From Clostridia bacterium (lineage in GTDB: Bacteria; Bacillota; Clostridia; Christensenellales; Aristaeellaceae), in the NCBI GenBank assembly GCA_017547805.1, contig JAFYOR010000027.1:31238-95237 (forward strand): DNA of 64,000 bases, written 5' to 3'. Both the position numbers and the translations under genes were made by a program. This document shows positions 34,631 through 43,829 of this stretch, piece after piece. Within the stretch, counting starts at the first letter, position 1, and each line of letters begins with the position of its first letter. A model generated the notes under the pieces. It was not told the origin of the DNA. It was given only the letters and a program-made list of their open reading frames with translations, and made no database searches.

Positions 34631-35437
34631 TTATTCATCTGTCGTGGGAGAATCAGCAACCTGCCCGAAGGATTCATCGGCAAGCAGCGCCTTAAGCTTT
34701 CTGTCCGGCGCGGTTTCGTCCGTATCCGGCACGTGAAGATCGATGTGGTCGCCGGCGTTTTGCAGCGCGACGACGTGCGTGTGCGGCGTCTGCCCGATTT
34801 CGGCAAAGCGGGCGGCGACGTCCGCGCGCCCCTGAAAATGCATGGGAATGAAGATCTTCGGCTTGACGGTCATGATGAAATACCCTGCGCCGGCGTCGTA
34901 CATGCTGCCCTGACGCGGATCGACCGGGAAAAAGGCCAGATCGATCTTCTGACCGGCAAGCGGTTCCATGCAGGAATAGAAAAGCTTTTCGGCCGCTTCA
35001 ATCTCCATAACCGTGCTTTCATCGCGCCAGTGCCAAAGGTTCAGATCGCCCGCATGGAAGAGCGTTACGCCGGCATATTCAACCAGAAAGGAAACGCCCT
35101 CGTCCGTCGAGCCGAATGCCTTCACGTTCACCGGACCAAAGCCGCGCTCCTCGCCCGGGCTCATGCGCACGCCGCGATGCGGCTGGGGCACGTCAAAGCC
35201 GACGATGTATACGGCATTTTCGCCGCAGATATCGTAAATCGAGCGGGAAAAATGATCGTCGTGATGATGGCTGACAAAAACATAGATCCGCCGGAATCCC
35301 GCGAGATCCTGCTGATCGGGGAGAATCCGTTCGTCCGGGCCATGCTGGCTCATGTCAAAGATCATGGCGGTTTCACCCACGGCGACGAGGAATCCGCTTC
35401 CTCCCAGATAATCAATCGAAATATCCTTCATCATCAT
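34631..35437 (-). CDS. MBL-fold metallohydrolase (UlaG-like)
   Basis: A 268-residue metallo-beta-lactamase-fold hydrolase. Zinc ligands: SHHHDDHF (HxHxDH), later His in VTLFHAGDLNLWHW and IPMHFQGR. UlaG-like proteins often act on lactones or phosphodiesters; substrate not predictable. The first of three ATGs (35437) is best spaced from AAAGGAG. It stands alone. Confidence 0.82.
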   Translation of the reverse strand: MMMKDISIDYLGGSGFLVAVGETAMIFDMSQHGPDERILPDQQDLAGFRRIYVFVSHHHDDHFSRSIYDICGENAVYIVGFDVPQPHRGVRMSPGEERGFGPVNVKAFGSTDEGVSFLVEYAGVTLFHAGDLNLWHWRDESTVMEIEAAEKLFYSCMEPLAGQKIDLAFFPVDPRQGSMYDAGAGYFIMTVKPKIFIPMHFQGRADVAARFAEIGQTPHTHVVALQNAGDHIDLHVPDTDETAPDRKLKALLADESFGQVADSPTTDE

Positions 35438-35611
35438 AAGCAGCACTCCTTTCCGTGGAAAATACAAACGAGGCTTCCTGCTTCTTATTTTAACCCCTTT
35501 TTCTTGCTTGTCAATCGTTTGAACGGTTATTTATTACATTTCCTCCATTTTGTATTGAATTTTCGACATAATTATACTTTATTCTCCACTTACTGATAAA
35601 TAATGTCGAAA

Positions 35612-37135
35612 TTATGCATTGTAAAAACCACTTATTGTAAGATCGCGTACTTCGCTGCAGACCTCTCTTATGAAAGACTGGTCATGGGAAACGGCGAGGA
35701 TGCAGCCCGGATACGCGGAAAACAAACCGCGCACCACAGGGCCGGAGAGCGGAGAAAGATTGCGCGTGGGCTCGTCAAGGAGCAGCACGTTGGGCTGCTC
35801 CATCGCCATTTTCAGGAACATCAGCTTTGCTTTCTGTCCGCCGGAGAGAAAGCGGCAGGGATGATTCATTTCGTCCGCGGTGAATTTGAGCGAGCCGAGT
35901 GCGACGCAGATGGATACGTTTTCTTCCTTTTCCCCTGTCACGCTCAGAAAATCCACGGGCGTGCGCTCCGGGGGAAGCAGATCATCGGGATCCTGCGGCA
36001 TATAAAATACCCGGATATCCTTCCTGTCTTTGAGAATGCTGGCGATGTGGCGAAGGAGCGTCGATTTGCCCACGCCGTTTCTGCCGGTGATGCAGAGTTT
36101 GTCCTGACCGCGCAGCATCAGGCGGATGTTCCGGCTGAGCACGCGCTCGCCGATGGCAAGCGCATCAAGGGAAAGATCGAGCACCACCTTGGATGCGGGC
36201 AGCGCCTCGCAGGTCAGCTTGGCGAAGATCGCTTCCTCCTGCTCGGGCATGTCGGTCATTTCTTCCTTTTCCCGCTCAAATCGTCTGCCCATGGACATAA
36301 CGGCGTGCATCTTCTTTTTCAGCAGCCTGCCGCCTGCGGGATCGCCCCGTGAGATGGTGTTCTGTTCATGCTCGACGCGGCTGCGGATCTGGTCAAACCG
36401 CCGGATCTTCGCGTCAAACTCTTCCCGCTCTTTTCGCGCCACCTGCTCCTGATGGGCAAACTGCGAAGCGCGCGTTTTGACGAACGTGTCATAGTCCATC
36501 CGGTGCACGGCGGTGCGCGGCACGGTGCGCCGTCTCAGGCGCTCCATCAGCAGTACGCTCGTCGCGGCTTTTCTAAGGAGCGTTTCATCATGGGAGACGA
36601 AGAGCACGGACAGTCCGCATGTGCAAAGAAAATCCGTCAGCCAGCGCACGGTTGAAAGATCCAGATCGTTGCTCGGTTCATCCAGCAAAAGCAGCTGAGG
36701 CTTGCCCATCATCAGGCGCAGAATCTGCAGCTTGACCCGCTCCCCGCCGGAGAAGGATTTCATCACCTGATCGCTGTAAACGCAGTCCCCCGGCAGGGAA
36801 AGGCGCGACGTCAGCTCGCCCAGCTCCTTTGGCGAAAGATCAAAAAACGATTCCTCTTCGCAGAAAAACTCATAGGCTGTCTTTTCCCGGTCTTTTTCTT
36901 CCAGCGCCTGCGGAAGATAGCCCGTTTTCACGCTGCAGAAGATGCTGCCCTCTGTTTCGGCATAATCCGGCATATACGGATCGCCTGCAATCAGCCGCAG
37001 CAGCGTGGATTTTCCGTTGCCCTCCTCGCCGATGAGCGCAAGGCGCTCCCCATGGCGCAGGGAAAAGGAAAGATCCGCAATCAACAGGGACAGATCCTTT
37101 GTGTGGGTGACGGTCAGGTGTTTGATTTGCAGCAT
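35612..37135 (-). CDS. ABC-F subfamily ATPase (candidate antibiotic-resistance type)
   Basis: A 507-residue protein with two ABC domains and no membrane segment. First domain: Walker A GEEGNGKST, signature FSGGERVKLQI, Walker B LLLLDEPSNDLD. A charged helical linker (about 215-300, HQEQVARKEREEFDAK) follows. Second domain: GRNGVGKST, LSGGQKAKLMF, VLLLDEPTRNLSP. ABC-F proteins act on the ribosome E site; several release bound antibiotics. The upstream attenuator fits inducible resistance genes. AGGAGAAAT precedes the ATG. Drug specificity unknown. Confidence 0.85.
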   Translation of the reverse strand: MLQIKHLTVTHTKDLSLLIADLSFSLRHGERLALIGEEGNGKSTLLRLIAGDPYMPDYAETEGSIFCSVKTGYLPQALEEKDREKTAYEFFCEEESFFDLSPKELGELTSRLSLPGDCVYSDQVMKSFSGGERVKLQILRLMMGKPQLLLLDEPSNDLDLSTVRWLTDFLCTCGLSVLFVSHDETLLRKAATSVLLMERLRRRTVPRTAVHRMDYDTFVKTRASQFAHQEQVARKEREEFDAKIRRFDQIRSRVEHEQNTISRGDPAGGRLLKKKMHAVMSMGRRFEREKEEMTDMPEQEEAIFAKLTCEALPASKVVLDLSLDALAIGERVLSRNIRLMLRGQDKLCITGRNGVGKSTLLRHIASILKDRKDIRVFYMPQDPDDLLPPERTPVDFLSVTGEKEENVSICVALGSLKFTADEMNHPCRFLSGGQKAKLMFLKMAMEQPNVLLLDEPTRNLSPLSGPVVRGLFSAYPGCILAVSHDQSFIREVCSEVRDLTISGFYNA

Positions 37136-37157
37136 ATTTCTCCTACTATATATAACG

Positions 37158-37217
37158 AAAAAACGCCTTCGGAAATTCCTAAAGGCGGTCAGATTACGCT
37201 AAAGGCGGCGACCGCCT
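37158..37217 (-). promoter_or_regulatory. Transcription attenuator in the ABC-F leader
   Basis: On the minus strand a terminator hairpin (CGCCTT / AAGGCG with inner GGA/TCC, 37164-37187) runs into TTTTTT (37158-37163), 22 bp before the start codon. AGGCGGTC (37210-37217) is complementary to GACCGCCT (37183-37190), which would break the terminator; AGGCGG can instead pair with the adjacent CCGCCT. GTCAGA / TCTGAC closes an outer stem. No leader peptide start was seen. Confidence 0.8.
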
Positions 37218-37229
37218 GTTTCTGACTGA

Positions 37230-37258
37230 AGAATACCATGCTGCGCATGTTTTGTCAA
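37230..37258 (-). promoter_or_regulatory. Promoter of the ABC-F gene
   Basis: Minus strand: TTGACA (37253-37258), 17 bp, TATTCT (37230-37235). The spacer contains the palindrome CATGCGCAGCATG-like repeat. Confidence 0.85.
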
Positions 37259-37309
37259 CCAAGGGCAGGCCTCACGTTTGCTTCATAGACTGACCCGGGG
37301 CGCTTTCCA

Positions 37310-37338
37310 TTGACACAGAGGGTCTTCTGCAGTATAAT
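37310..37338 (+). promoter_or_regulatory. Promoter of the marR-ABC operon
   Basis: Consensus TTGACA (37310-37315), 17 bp spacer, consensus TATAAT (37333-37338). A perfect sigma-70-type promoter, expected to need repression, presumably by the MarR protein. Confidence 0.92.
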
Positions 37339-37375
37339 TACTCACAGTGTTAGGTATCAAAAGGAGACGAACAGA

Positions 37376-37816
37376 ATGAATCTCTATGAACAACTGGCTG
37401 AAGAGCTGCTTACCGCGCTGGATGAGCACAGGCACATGCCGCCCGAGCCTGTCAGCGGCACCATTCGCGGGGAGATGGCGGTGCTTCGCCTGCTTTCCTG
37501 TGAAGAAAGCGGAAAAAGCGCCGGCGCCATTGCGGATATGCTGCACATGACGACCTCGCGCATCGCCGCCGTGCTCAATTCACTGGAAAAGAAGGACATG
37601 ATCAAAAGAAATGCCGATCCTGCCGACAAGCGCCGCGTGCTTGTTGAACTCACGGAAAAGGGAAGAAGCACCTGCATGAAGCGCCGCAGCGAAGCAAAGG
37701 CGCATCTGACACAGCTGCTTATGCGCGTTTCACAGGAGGATGCGCAGGCGTTTGTGCGCATCAGCCGCCAGCTTGTTTCCGGCAAACATGAACATTCACA
37801 GATCAAGGAGGTCTGA
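37376..37816 (+). CDS. MarR-family transcriptional regulator
   Basis: A 146-residue winged-helix regulator. GEMAVLRLLSCEESGKSAGAIADMLHMTTSRIAAVLNSLEKKDMIKR is the DNA-binding core and DPADKRRVLVELTEKG the wing. The ATG at 37376 follows AAAAGGAG. The stop is one base before the first ABC gene, so it heads and probably autoregulates the exporter operon in response to a drug or metabolite. Confidence 0.9.
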   Translation: MNLYEQLAEELLTALDEHRHMPPEPVSGTIRGEMAVLRLLSCEESGKSAGAIADMLHMTTSRIAAVLNSLEKKDMIKRNADPADKRRVLVELTEKGRSTCMKRRSEAKAHLTQLLMRVSQEDAQAFVRISRQLVSGKHEHSQIKEV

Positions 37817-37817
37817 C

Positions 37818-39629
37818 ATGAAAAAGGAGAAAAGAACGATTCCCGGCGCACGGCTGATCCGCGAGGTGAAGGAATACAGATTCCCTGCGTTCCTTTCCCC
37901 CGTGTTCACCATCTGCTGCGTATTTCTGGAAATCCTGATTCCCTATCTTACGGCATCCATCATTGACAAGGGCATCGCCCTTGGCAACATGGGGCATGTG
38001 GTGAAGGTTGGCATTGTGATGATCGTCTGCGCGCTGCTGGGCTGCCTGTGCGGCGTGATGGCGGGACGCCTGAGTGCGAAGGCCAGCACGGGCTTTGCCT
38101 ATAACCTGCGCGCCGCGATGTTTAAAAACGTGCAGACCTTTTCCTTTAAGAATATCGACAAATATTCCACCGCCGGTCTCATCACGCGCCTGACGACGGA
38201 CGTGATGCACATCCAGAATTCCTTCCAGATGGTACTGATGATGTGCACCCGCGCACCGAGCACGCTGCTGATCGCGCTGTTTATGGCGATTTCCATCAAT
38301 GCGCGTCTCTCGCTCGTCTTCATCTGTGTGATGGCGGTGCTCATCACGCTGCTGTGCATCATTGTGCCGATGTCCATGAAGTACTTTAAGCTGATGTTCA
38401 AGAAGTATGACGCGATCAACGCCGTCATCAAGGAGAATATCGGCGCGATCCGGGTGGTCAAGAGCTTTGTTCGTGAAGATTACGAAAACAAGAAGTTCAA
38501 GAAGGCTGCTGACGAGTTGTTTGAAAATTCCTATCTCGCCGAGCGCATCATGGTGCTCAACGGACCGATCATGCAGCTGTGCGTCAATGCGTGCATCATT
38601 CTCATCAGCTTCCTCGGCGCGAAGATGATCGTCGGGCAGACGGGACTGACGACCGGCGAACTGACGAGTCTTCTGTCCTATGTGATGAACATCCTCTTCA
38701 GCCTGATGATGCTCTCCATGGTCTTCATCATGATTACCCAGTCCGCCGCTGCGGCGCAGCGCATTGAAGAGGTTCTTCGGGAAGAAGCGGACATTGTCTC
38801 CCCGGAAAAGGCCGTGCGCGATGTGGTCGACGGATCCATCGAATTCCGCGACGTCGCTTTCTCCTATTACGGAAAGGACGGAAAGCGCGTCCTGTCGGAT
38901 GTGAACCTGACGATCCGTTCCGGCGAAACCATCGGCATCCTCGGCGGCACGGGCTCGGGCAAATCCACACTCGTCAGCCTGATTTCCCGACTGTACGACG
39001 TTACGCAGGGCGAGGTGCTTGTGGGCGGCGTGGATGTGCGCCGCTATGACATCGAGCGCCTGCGCAGCGAGGTTGCCGTCGTGCTGCAAAAGAACGTGCT
39101 CTTCTCCGGCACGGTGCTGGATAACCTGCGCTGGGGCAAGGAAGACGCCACCCAAGAGGAATGCATGGAGGCATGCCGCCTCGCCTGTGCGCATGATTTC
39201 ATCTCCCGCATGAGCGAAGGTTATCAAACAAAGATCGAGCGCGGCGGCGCGAACGTCTCCGGCGGACAGAAGCAGAGATTGTGCATCGCCCGCGCGCTGC
39301 TGATGAAGCCGAAGGTCCTCATCCTTGACGACTCCACCAGCGCGGTGGATACCGCGACGGATGCGAAGATCCGCGCGGCGATGCGCGCGCATATCCCCGG
39401 CACGACGAAGCTGATCATTGCCCAGCGCATCGCGTCCATCGAGGACGCCGACCGCGTGATCGTCATGGACGAAGGGCGCATTGTCGCCTTTGACACGCCG
39501 GCAAAGCTGCTTGAAACCTGCCCGATCTATCAGGAGGTTTACGAAAGCCAGGCCGGAAACGGCGACGGCGACTTTGACGAGGCGTCCAAGAGCGATGAAT
39601 TCACGAAGAAAGGCGGTGAGCGCGAATGA
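37818..39629 (+). CDS. Heterodimeric ABC exporter, degenerate-site subunit
   Basis: A 603-residue half-transporter: six transmembrane helices (about 20-310) and an ATPase domain with Walker A GGTGSGKST, signature VSGGQKQRLCIARAL and Walker B VLILDDSTSAVD. The residue after the Walker B Asp is Asp rather than the catalytic Glu, the usual mark of the degenerate site in heterodimeric exporters such as BmrCD or TM287/288. AAGGAGGTCTGAC precedes the ATG. ATGA overlap with the partner. Confidence 0.9.
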   Translation: MKKEKRTIPGARLIREVKEYRFPAFLSPVFTICCVFLEILIPYLTASIIDKGIALGNMGHVVKVGIVMIVCALLGCLCGVMAGRLSAKASTGFAYNLRAAMFKNVQTFSFKNIDKYSTAGLITRLTTDVMHIQNSFQMVLMMCTRAPSTLLIALFMAISINARLSLVFICVMAVLITLLCIIVPMSMKYFKLMFKKYDAINAVIKENIGAIRVVKSFVREDYENKKFKKAADELFENSYLAERIMVLNGPIMQLCVNACIILISFLGAKMIVGQTGLTTGELTSLLSYVMNILFSLMMLSMVFIMITQSAAAAQRIEEVLREEADIVSPEKAVRDVVDGSIEFRDVAFSYYGKDGKRVLSDVNLTIRSGETIGILGGTGSGKSTLVSLISRLYDVTQGEVLVGGVDVRRYDIERLRSEVAVVLQKNVLFSGTVLDNLRWGKEDATQEECMEACRLACAHDFISRMSEGYQTKIERGGANVSGGQKQRLCIARALLMKPKVLILDDSTSAVDTATDAKIRAAMRAHIPGTTKLIIAQRIASIEDADRVIVMDEGRIVAFDTPAKLLETCPIYQEVYESQAGNGDGDFDEASKSDEFTKKGGERE

Positions 39630-41560
39630 TGAAAGGTCCTGGTCCCAAGGGGCCGATGGGTCCCGGCGGCAAGCACGGCATGGGTCCGGGCGGAAGACCC
39701 GGCGCAAAAAACCCGAAGCAGACCTTCGTGCGCATTGTCAAGGAGATATTAAAGAGCTATGCGCCGCACTGCGTGCTGGTGCTGATCTGCCTGCTCGTTC
39801 AGGTGTTTGCCTCCGTGCGCGGCATGCTCTTCACCCAGACGCTCATCGACGAATACATTCTGCCGATGATCGGCGTGGAAAATCCCGACTTTGGTCCGCT
39901 GACCAAGGCCATCGCCGGCGTCGCGGTGATTTACGCCATCGGCGCGTTCTCCTCCTGGCTGCACGGCTATCTGATGATCTTTGTCACGCAGGGCACGCTG
40001 CGCAACCTGCGCCTGCGTCTGTATGAAAAGATGGAAAGCCTGCCGATCAAATACTTTGACACCCACAAGCACGGCGATATCATGAGCGTGTATACCAATG
40101 ATATCGACACCATGCGCCAGATGATTTCCCAGTCGATGATCCAGATGATCAACAGCGCGGTGACGATCATCAGCGTGCTGATTTCCATGGTTGCCCTGTG
40201 CGTCCCGATGACGCTGGTCACGCTCTTCATGGTCGGCGTCATGCTCACGATCTCCATGAAGCGGCTGATGTCGGCCGGCGGCTTCTTCGTCAAGCAGCAG
40301 AAGGCGCTGGGCGAGGTCAACGGCTATATCGAGGAAATCATGGATGGTCAGAAGGTCGTGAAGGTCTTCTGTCACGAGGACGAGGCGCAGGCGGAATTTG
40401 ACAAGCTCAACGCTGCCCTGCGCGACAGCGCGTGCGCTGCCAACCGGATTTCCAACACCATCATGCCGGTGAACGTCGCTGTGGGCAATGTGAGCTACGT
40501 GCTGTGCGCGATCACGGGCGGCATGCTCGCCGCCGGCGGGTATCTCGGCGTGACGATCGGCACGATCGTCTCCTTCCTCTCGCTGAACAAGAGCTTCAAT
40601 ATGCCGATCAATCAGGTGTCCCAGCAGGCCAACGCCATCACCATGGCGCTTGCCGGCGCGGAGCGCGTGTTTGAGCTGCTGGACGAAACGCCCGAGCAGG
40701 ACGAAGGTTACGTCACGCTGGTCAATGTTGTGCGCGAAGCGGACGGCACGCTGCGCGAGGTTTCCTATCGCACCGGCTGCTGGGCATGGAAGCATCCGCA
40801 CAAGTCAACCGGCGTCACGGAATATGTTGAACTCAAGGGCGATATCGTCATGGACGGCGTGGACTTTGGCTACACGGATGAAAAGATGGTGCTTCACGAC
40901 ATCAAGCTCTACGCCACGCCGGGTCAGAAAATCGCCTTCGTTGGCTCCACCGGCGCGGGCAAGACGACCATCACCAACCTGATCAACCGCTTCTACGACA
41001 TTCAGGACGGCAAGATCCGCTACGACGGCATTAACATCAGAAAAATCCGCAAGGCCGATCTGCGCCGCTCGCTGGGCGTCGTGCTTCAGGAAACGAAGCT
41101 CTTCACCGGCACGGTCATGGACAATATCCGCTACGGACGCCTTGACGCGACGGACGAGGAATGCATCGCCGCGGCAAAGCTCGCCAACGCGCATGGCTTT
41201 ATCTCCCTCCTGCCCGACGGATATGATACCATGCTCACCGGCGACGGCGGCAACCTCTCTCAGGGTCAGCGGCAGCTTCTGTCCATCGCGCGCGCGGCGG
41301 TCGCCAATCCGCCCGTGCTCATCCTTGACGAGGCGACCTCCTCCATCGACACGCGCACCGAGGCGCTGGTTCAGGCGGGCATGGACGGCCTGATGAAGGG
41401 ACGCACGACGTTCGTCATCGCCCACAGGCTTTCCACCGTTAAAAACAGCGACTGCATCATGGTTCTTGAGCAGGGACACATCATCGAGCGCGGCACGCAC
41501 GATGAGCTGCTTGAACAGAAGGGCAAATATTATCAGCTCTATACCGGCGATTTTGCGTAA
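39626..41560 (+). CDS. Heterodimeric ABC exporter, canonical-site subunit
   Basis: A 644-residue half-transporter. A Gly/Pro-rich low-complexity N-terminus (residues 1-30: GPGPKGPMGPGG) precedes six transmembrane helices; the ATPase has Walker A GSTGAGKTT, signature LSQGQRQLLSIARA and Walker B VLILDEATSSID with the catalytic Glu. A non-conserved insert of about 50 residues sits between the two domains (around 360-410). Pairs with the preceding gene as multidrug or peptide exporter. Confidence 0.9.
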   Translation: MMKGPGPKGPMGPGGKHGMGPGGRPGAKNPKQTFVRIVKEILKSYAPHCVLVLICLLVQVFASVRGMLFTQTLIDEYILPMIGVENPDFGPLTKAIAGVAVIYAIGAFSSWLHGYLMIFVTQGTLRNLRLRLYEKMESLPIKYFDTHKHGDIMSVYTNDIDTMRQMISQSMIQMINSAVTIISVLISMVALCVPMTLVTLFMVGVMLTISMKRLMSAGGFFVKQQKALGEVNGYIEEIMDGQKVVKVFCHEDEAQAEFDKLNAALRDSACAANRISNTIMPVNVAVGNVSYVLCAITGGMLAAGGYLGVTIGTIVSFLSLNKSFNMPINQVSQQANAITMALAGAERVFELLDETPEQDEGYVTLVNVVREADGTLREVSYRTGCWAWKHPHKSTGVTEYVELKGDIVMDGVDFGYTDEKMVLHDIKLYATPGQKIAFVGSTGAGKTTITNLINRFYDIQDGKIRYDGINIRKIRKADLRRSLGVVLQETKLFTGTVMDNIRYGRLDATDEECIAAAKLANAHGFISLLPDGYDTMLTGDGGNLSQGQRQLLSIARAAVANPPVLILDEATSSIDTRTEALVQAGMDGLMKGRTTFVIAHRLSTVKNSDCIMVLEQGHIIERGTHDELLEQKGKYYQLYTGDFA

Positions 41561-41693
41561 AGGAAGCCGCATAAGGTCGAACTGGCGAATGGGGGAGCAA
41601 GCTCTCCTGACACGTCATTCTAAACTCCAGGCGGATGATATCCGCCCCTACAATAGAAAACGATTTCACTTTGCGCTCTATTGAGTCTTTAGC

Positions 41694-41728
41694 AAACACC
41701 GGAATCTGAATGATTCCGGTGTTTTTAT
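41694..41728. terminator. Terminator of the marR-ABC operon
   Basis: AAACACCGGAATC / GATTCCGGTGTTT stem followed by TTATCTTAT, 135 bp after the stop of the second ABC gene. The intervening stretch holds only a short GGCGGATGATATCCGCC palindrome. Confidence 0.88.
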
Positions 41729-41801
41729 CTTATATGTAATTGTGAAAAACATTCGATCGCATACATTGCCTGTTTTTTATGTGTGATTACGAAGATTATT
41801 C

Positions 41802-41829
41802 TTGAAATTATCAGGATCTATAGTAAAAT
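41802..41829 (+). promoter_or_regulatory. Probable promoter of the purine permease gene
   Basis: TTGAAA (41802-41807), 16 bp, TAAAAT (41824-41829). The remaining leader is only about 60 nt, with no room for a purine riboswitch. Confidence 0.6.
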
Positions 41830-41897
41830 ATAGAAGTTGTTTCGATTTCCTGTTGCGAAGCAAAAAGAAAAAATGAAAAAGAAAGGAATGAATCTCT

Positions 41898-43259
41898 GTG
41901 CTTGAAAAACTCTTTAAGCTCAAAGAGAACAAAACGACCGTCAAGACCGAAGTCGTGGCTGGCGTCACGACCTTCATGACCATGGCCTACATTCTCGCCG
42001 TCAACCCGAGCATTCTGTCCGCTGCGGGCATGGATTCTACTGCCGTGCTGCTGGCGACTGCGCTGGCTTCCTTCATCGGCACTGCCTTCATGGCGCTGAT
42101 GGCGAATCTGCCGTTTGCGCTGTCCGCTGGCATGGGCCTCAACGCCTTCCTCGCTTACACTGTGGTGCTTGGCATGGGCTACAGCTGGCAGGTCGCGCTG
42201 CTGGCGGTCTTTGTTGAGGGCCTGATCTTCATCGCGCTCTCTCTGACCAATGTGCGCGAGGCGATCTTCAACGCCATCCCGCTGACCCTCAAGCGCGGCG
42301 TGTCCGTCGGTATCGGTCTGTTCATCGCGTTCATCGGCCTGCAGAACGCCGGTCTTTGCGTGGACAGCTCCACGCTGGTCACCATCACCAGCTTCACCAC
42401 CAACTTCTCCACCAGCGGCGTGTGTGCCCTGCTGGCGCTGGTCGGCCTGATGATCATGGCCTTCCTGTACATCAAGAAGATCAACGGCGCGATCCTGCTG
42501 GGCATCGTGCTGACCTGGGTGCTGGGCATGCTCTGCCAGCTGCTGGGCATCTACGTTCCGGATCCGGCTGCGGGCTTCTACAGCCTGTATCCGAACTTTT
42601 CCATGACCGACTTTACAAAGCTGGGCGAGACCTTCGGTCAGTGCTTCAACTTCGATTTCAGCAATGTCGGTCTGGTAAACTTCATCATCGTCGTGTTCTC
42701 CTTCCTGTTCGTGGATATCTTTGATACCCTTGGCACGCTTATCGGCGTGGCGACGAAGGCGGACATGCTCGATAAGGAAGGTCATCTGCCGGGCATCAAG
42801 CCGGCGCTCATGGCGGACGCCGTCGGCACCACTGTTGGCGCCGTGCTGGGCACCTCTACGGTGACCACCTTTGTCGAGTCTGCTTCCGGCGTTGCCGTCG
42901 GCGGCCGCACCGGCCTGACCGCGATGACCACTGCGCTGCTGTTCCTCGCGTCCATGTTCTTCGCGCCGATCTTCACCTCCATCCCGTCCTTTGCCACCGC
43001 TCCGGCGCTGCTGATGGTCGGCTTCCTGATGGTGTCCACCGTGACGCAGATCAGCTTTGACGAGGACAAGATGGAGGAATCCATCCCGGCGTATCTGACC
43101 ATTCTGGCGATGCCGCTGTTCTACTCCATCTCCGAAGGCATTTCCATGGGCATCATTTCCTATGTTGTGCTGCATCTGCTCAGCGGCAAGGGCAAGAAGG
43201 TCACTCCGCTGATGTACGTGCTGGCGGTGCTCTTCGTGCTCAAGTACATGTTCCTGTAA
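41898..43259 (+). CDS. AzgA/PbuG-type purine permease (NCS2)
   Basis: A 453-residue transporter with about 13 helices. TTFMTMAYILAVNPSILSAAGMD, FALSAGMGLNAFLAY, FLFVDIFDTLGTLIG and GTSTVTTFVESASGVAVGGRTGLTA are hallmark blocks of the AzgA-like branch, which imports adenine, guanine or hypoxanthine with protons. It starts with GTG after AAAGGAATG. Single gene. Confidence 0.9.
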   Translation: MLEKLFKLKENKTTVKTEVVAGVTTFMTMAYILAVNPSILSAAGMDSTAVLLATALASFIGTAFMALMANLPFALSAGMGLNAFLAYTVVLGMGYSWQVALLAVFVEGLIFIALSLTNVREAIFNAIPLTLKRGVSVGIGLFIAFIGLQNAGLCVDSSTLVTITSFTTNFSTSGVCALLALVGLMIMAFLYIKKINGAILLGIVLTWVLGMLCQLLGIYVPDPAAGFYSLYPNFSMTDFTKLGETFGQCFNFDFSNVGLVNFIIVVFSFLFVDIFDTLGTLIGVATKADMLDKEGHLPGIKPALMADAVGTTVGAVLGTSTVTTFVESASGVAVGGRTGLTAMTTALLFLASMFFAPIFTSIPSFATAPALLMVGFLMVSTVTQISFDEDKMEESIPAYLTILAMPLFYSISEGISMGIISYVVLHLLSGKGKKVTPLMYVLAVLFVLKYMFL

Positions 43260-43264
43260 TTCAG

Positions 43265-43476
43265 CCTGTCAAAATAGATTTTGACAGGCTGGTGGACGGG
43301 GGAACCTTTCCCCCGCCACAACCACCCCCTCCATTTTTCAGCCGCGCCCTACGGGCACAACTGAAAAATGCAAGGAAACGATTTTTCTACCGGAAAATGG
43401 GATTTTCCTCACGAAAAATCGCTGCGGTCGCGCCGTACACGCCGCCGCGCCCGATCCCATTGGCTGCTCAATGCAG
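43265..43476 (+). repeat. Multi-hairpin repeat element, copy 2 (212 bp)
   Basis: Second copy of 27212-27426. First stem CCTGTCAAAAT/ATTTTGACAGG; third stem CATTTTTCAG/CTGAAAAATG enclosing GCCC/GGGC. Base changes relative to copy 1 occur in pairs and keep the stems. It starts six bases after the permease stop codon. Confidence 0.85.
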
Positions 43477-43492
43477 GTTTTTGACAAAGTGT

Positions 43493-43527
43493 ACAGTCCC
43501 GGCAGATTTCTGCCGGGACTGTTTTTG
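43493..43527 (+). terminator. Intrinsic terminator after the permease gene
   Basis: ACAGTCCCGGCAGA / TCTGCCGGGACTGT stem followed by TTTTTG. The multi-hairpin element lies between the stop codon and this terminator, so it is transcribed. Confidence 0.93.
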
Positions 43528-43537
43528 TAAATGAAAA

Positions 43538-43720
43538 CCCCTTGGCTCTCCCTCCGGGGGAGCCAAGTACGGATAAGCTTTTATTTTACATCGATGCGTA
43601 AATGCGAACCCCTTGGCTCTCCCCATGGGAGAGCTGTCGGCATAGCCGACTGAGAGGGCGGATTGGTGTATTTTCCTCTCAGTCACCTGCGGTGACAGCT
43701 CCCCCGGAGGGGGAGCCAAG
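43538..43720. repeat. MITE-like element with CTTGGCTC ends
   Basis: Starts CCTTGGCTCTCCCTCCGGGG and ends CCCCGGAGGGGGAGCCAAG; the centre has CTCTCAGTCGG/ TGAGAGG stems around GCATAGCCGACTGAGAGGG. No ORF. Confidence 0.75.
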
Positions 43721-43754
43721 CGTGGATCAGCTTTTTTATATTGATGTGCATAAC

Positions 43755-43790
43755 AAAACCGGCCTATGATCATCACCATAGGCCGGTTGA
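43755..43790 (-). terminator. Terminator of the tat operon
   Basis: AACCGGCCTATG / CATAGGCCGGTT stem; on the minus strand followed by TTGTTATG, 40 bp past tatC. Confidence 0.85.
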
Positions 43791-43829
43791 CTGTCTTACG
43801 AACCTCTGTCAAAAACAAAGGGCTTTACA

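Noticed and set aside
41830-41897. Purine riboswitch before the AzgA-type permease
   Set aside because: The leader is about 60 nt and lacks the three-helix core sequences.
41811-43175. A 454-codon minus-strand open frame
   Set aside because: Antisense of the purine permease; low-complexity His/Arg/Gln-rich translation.
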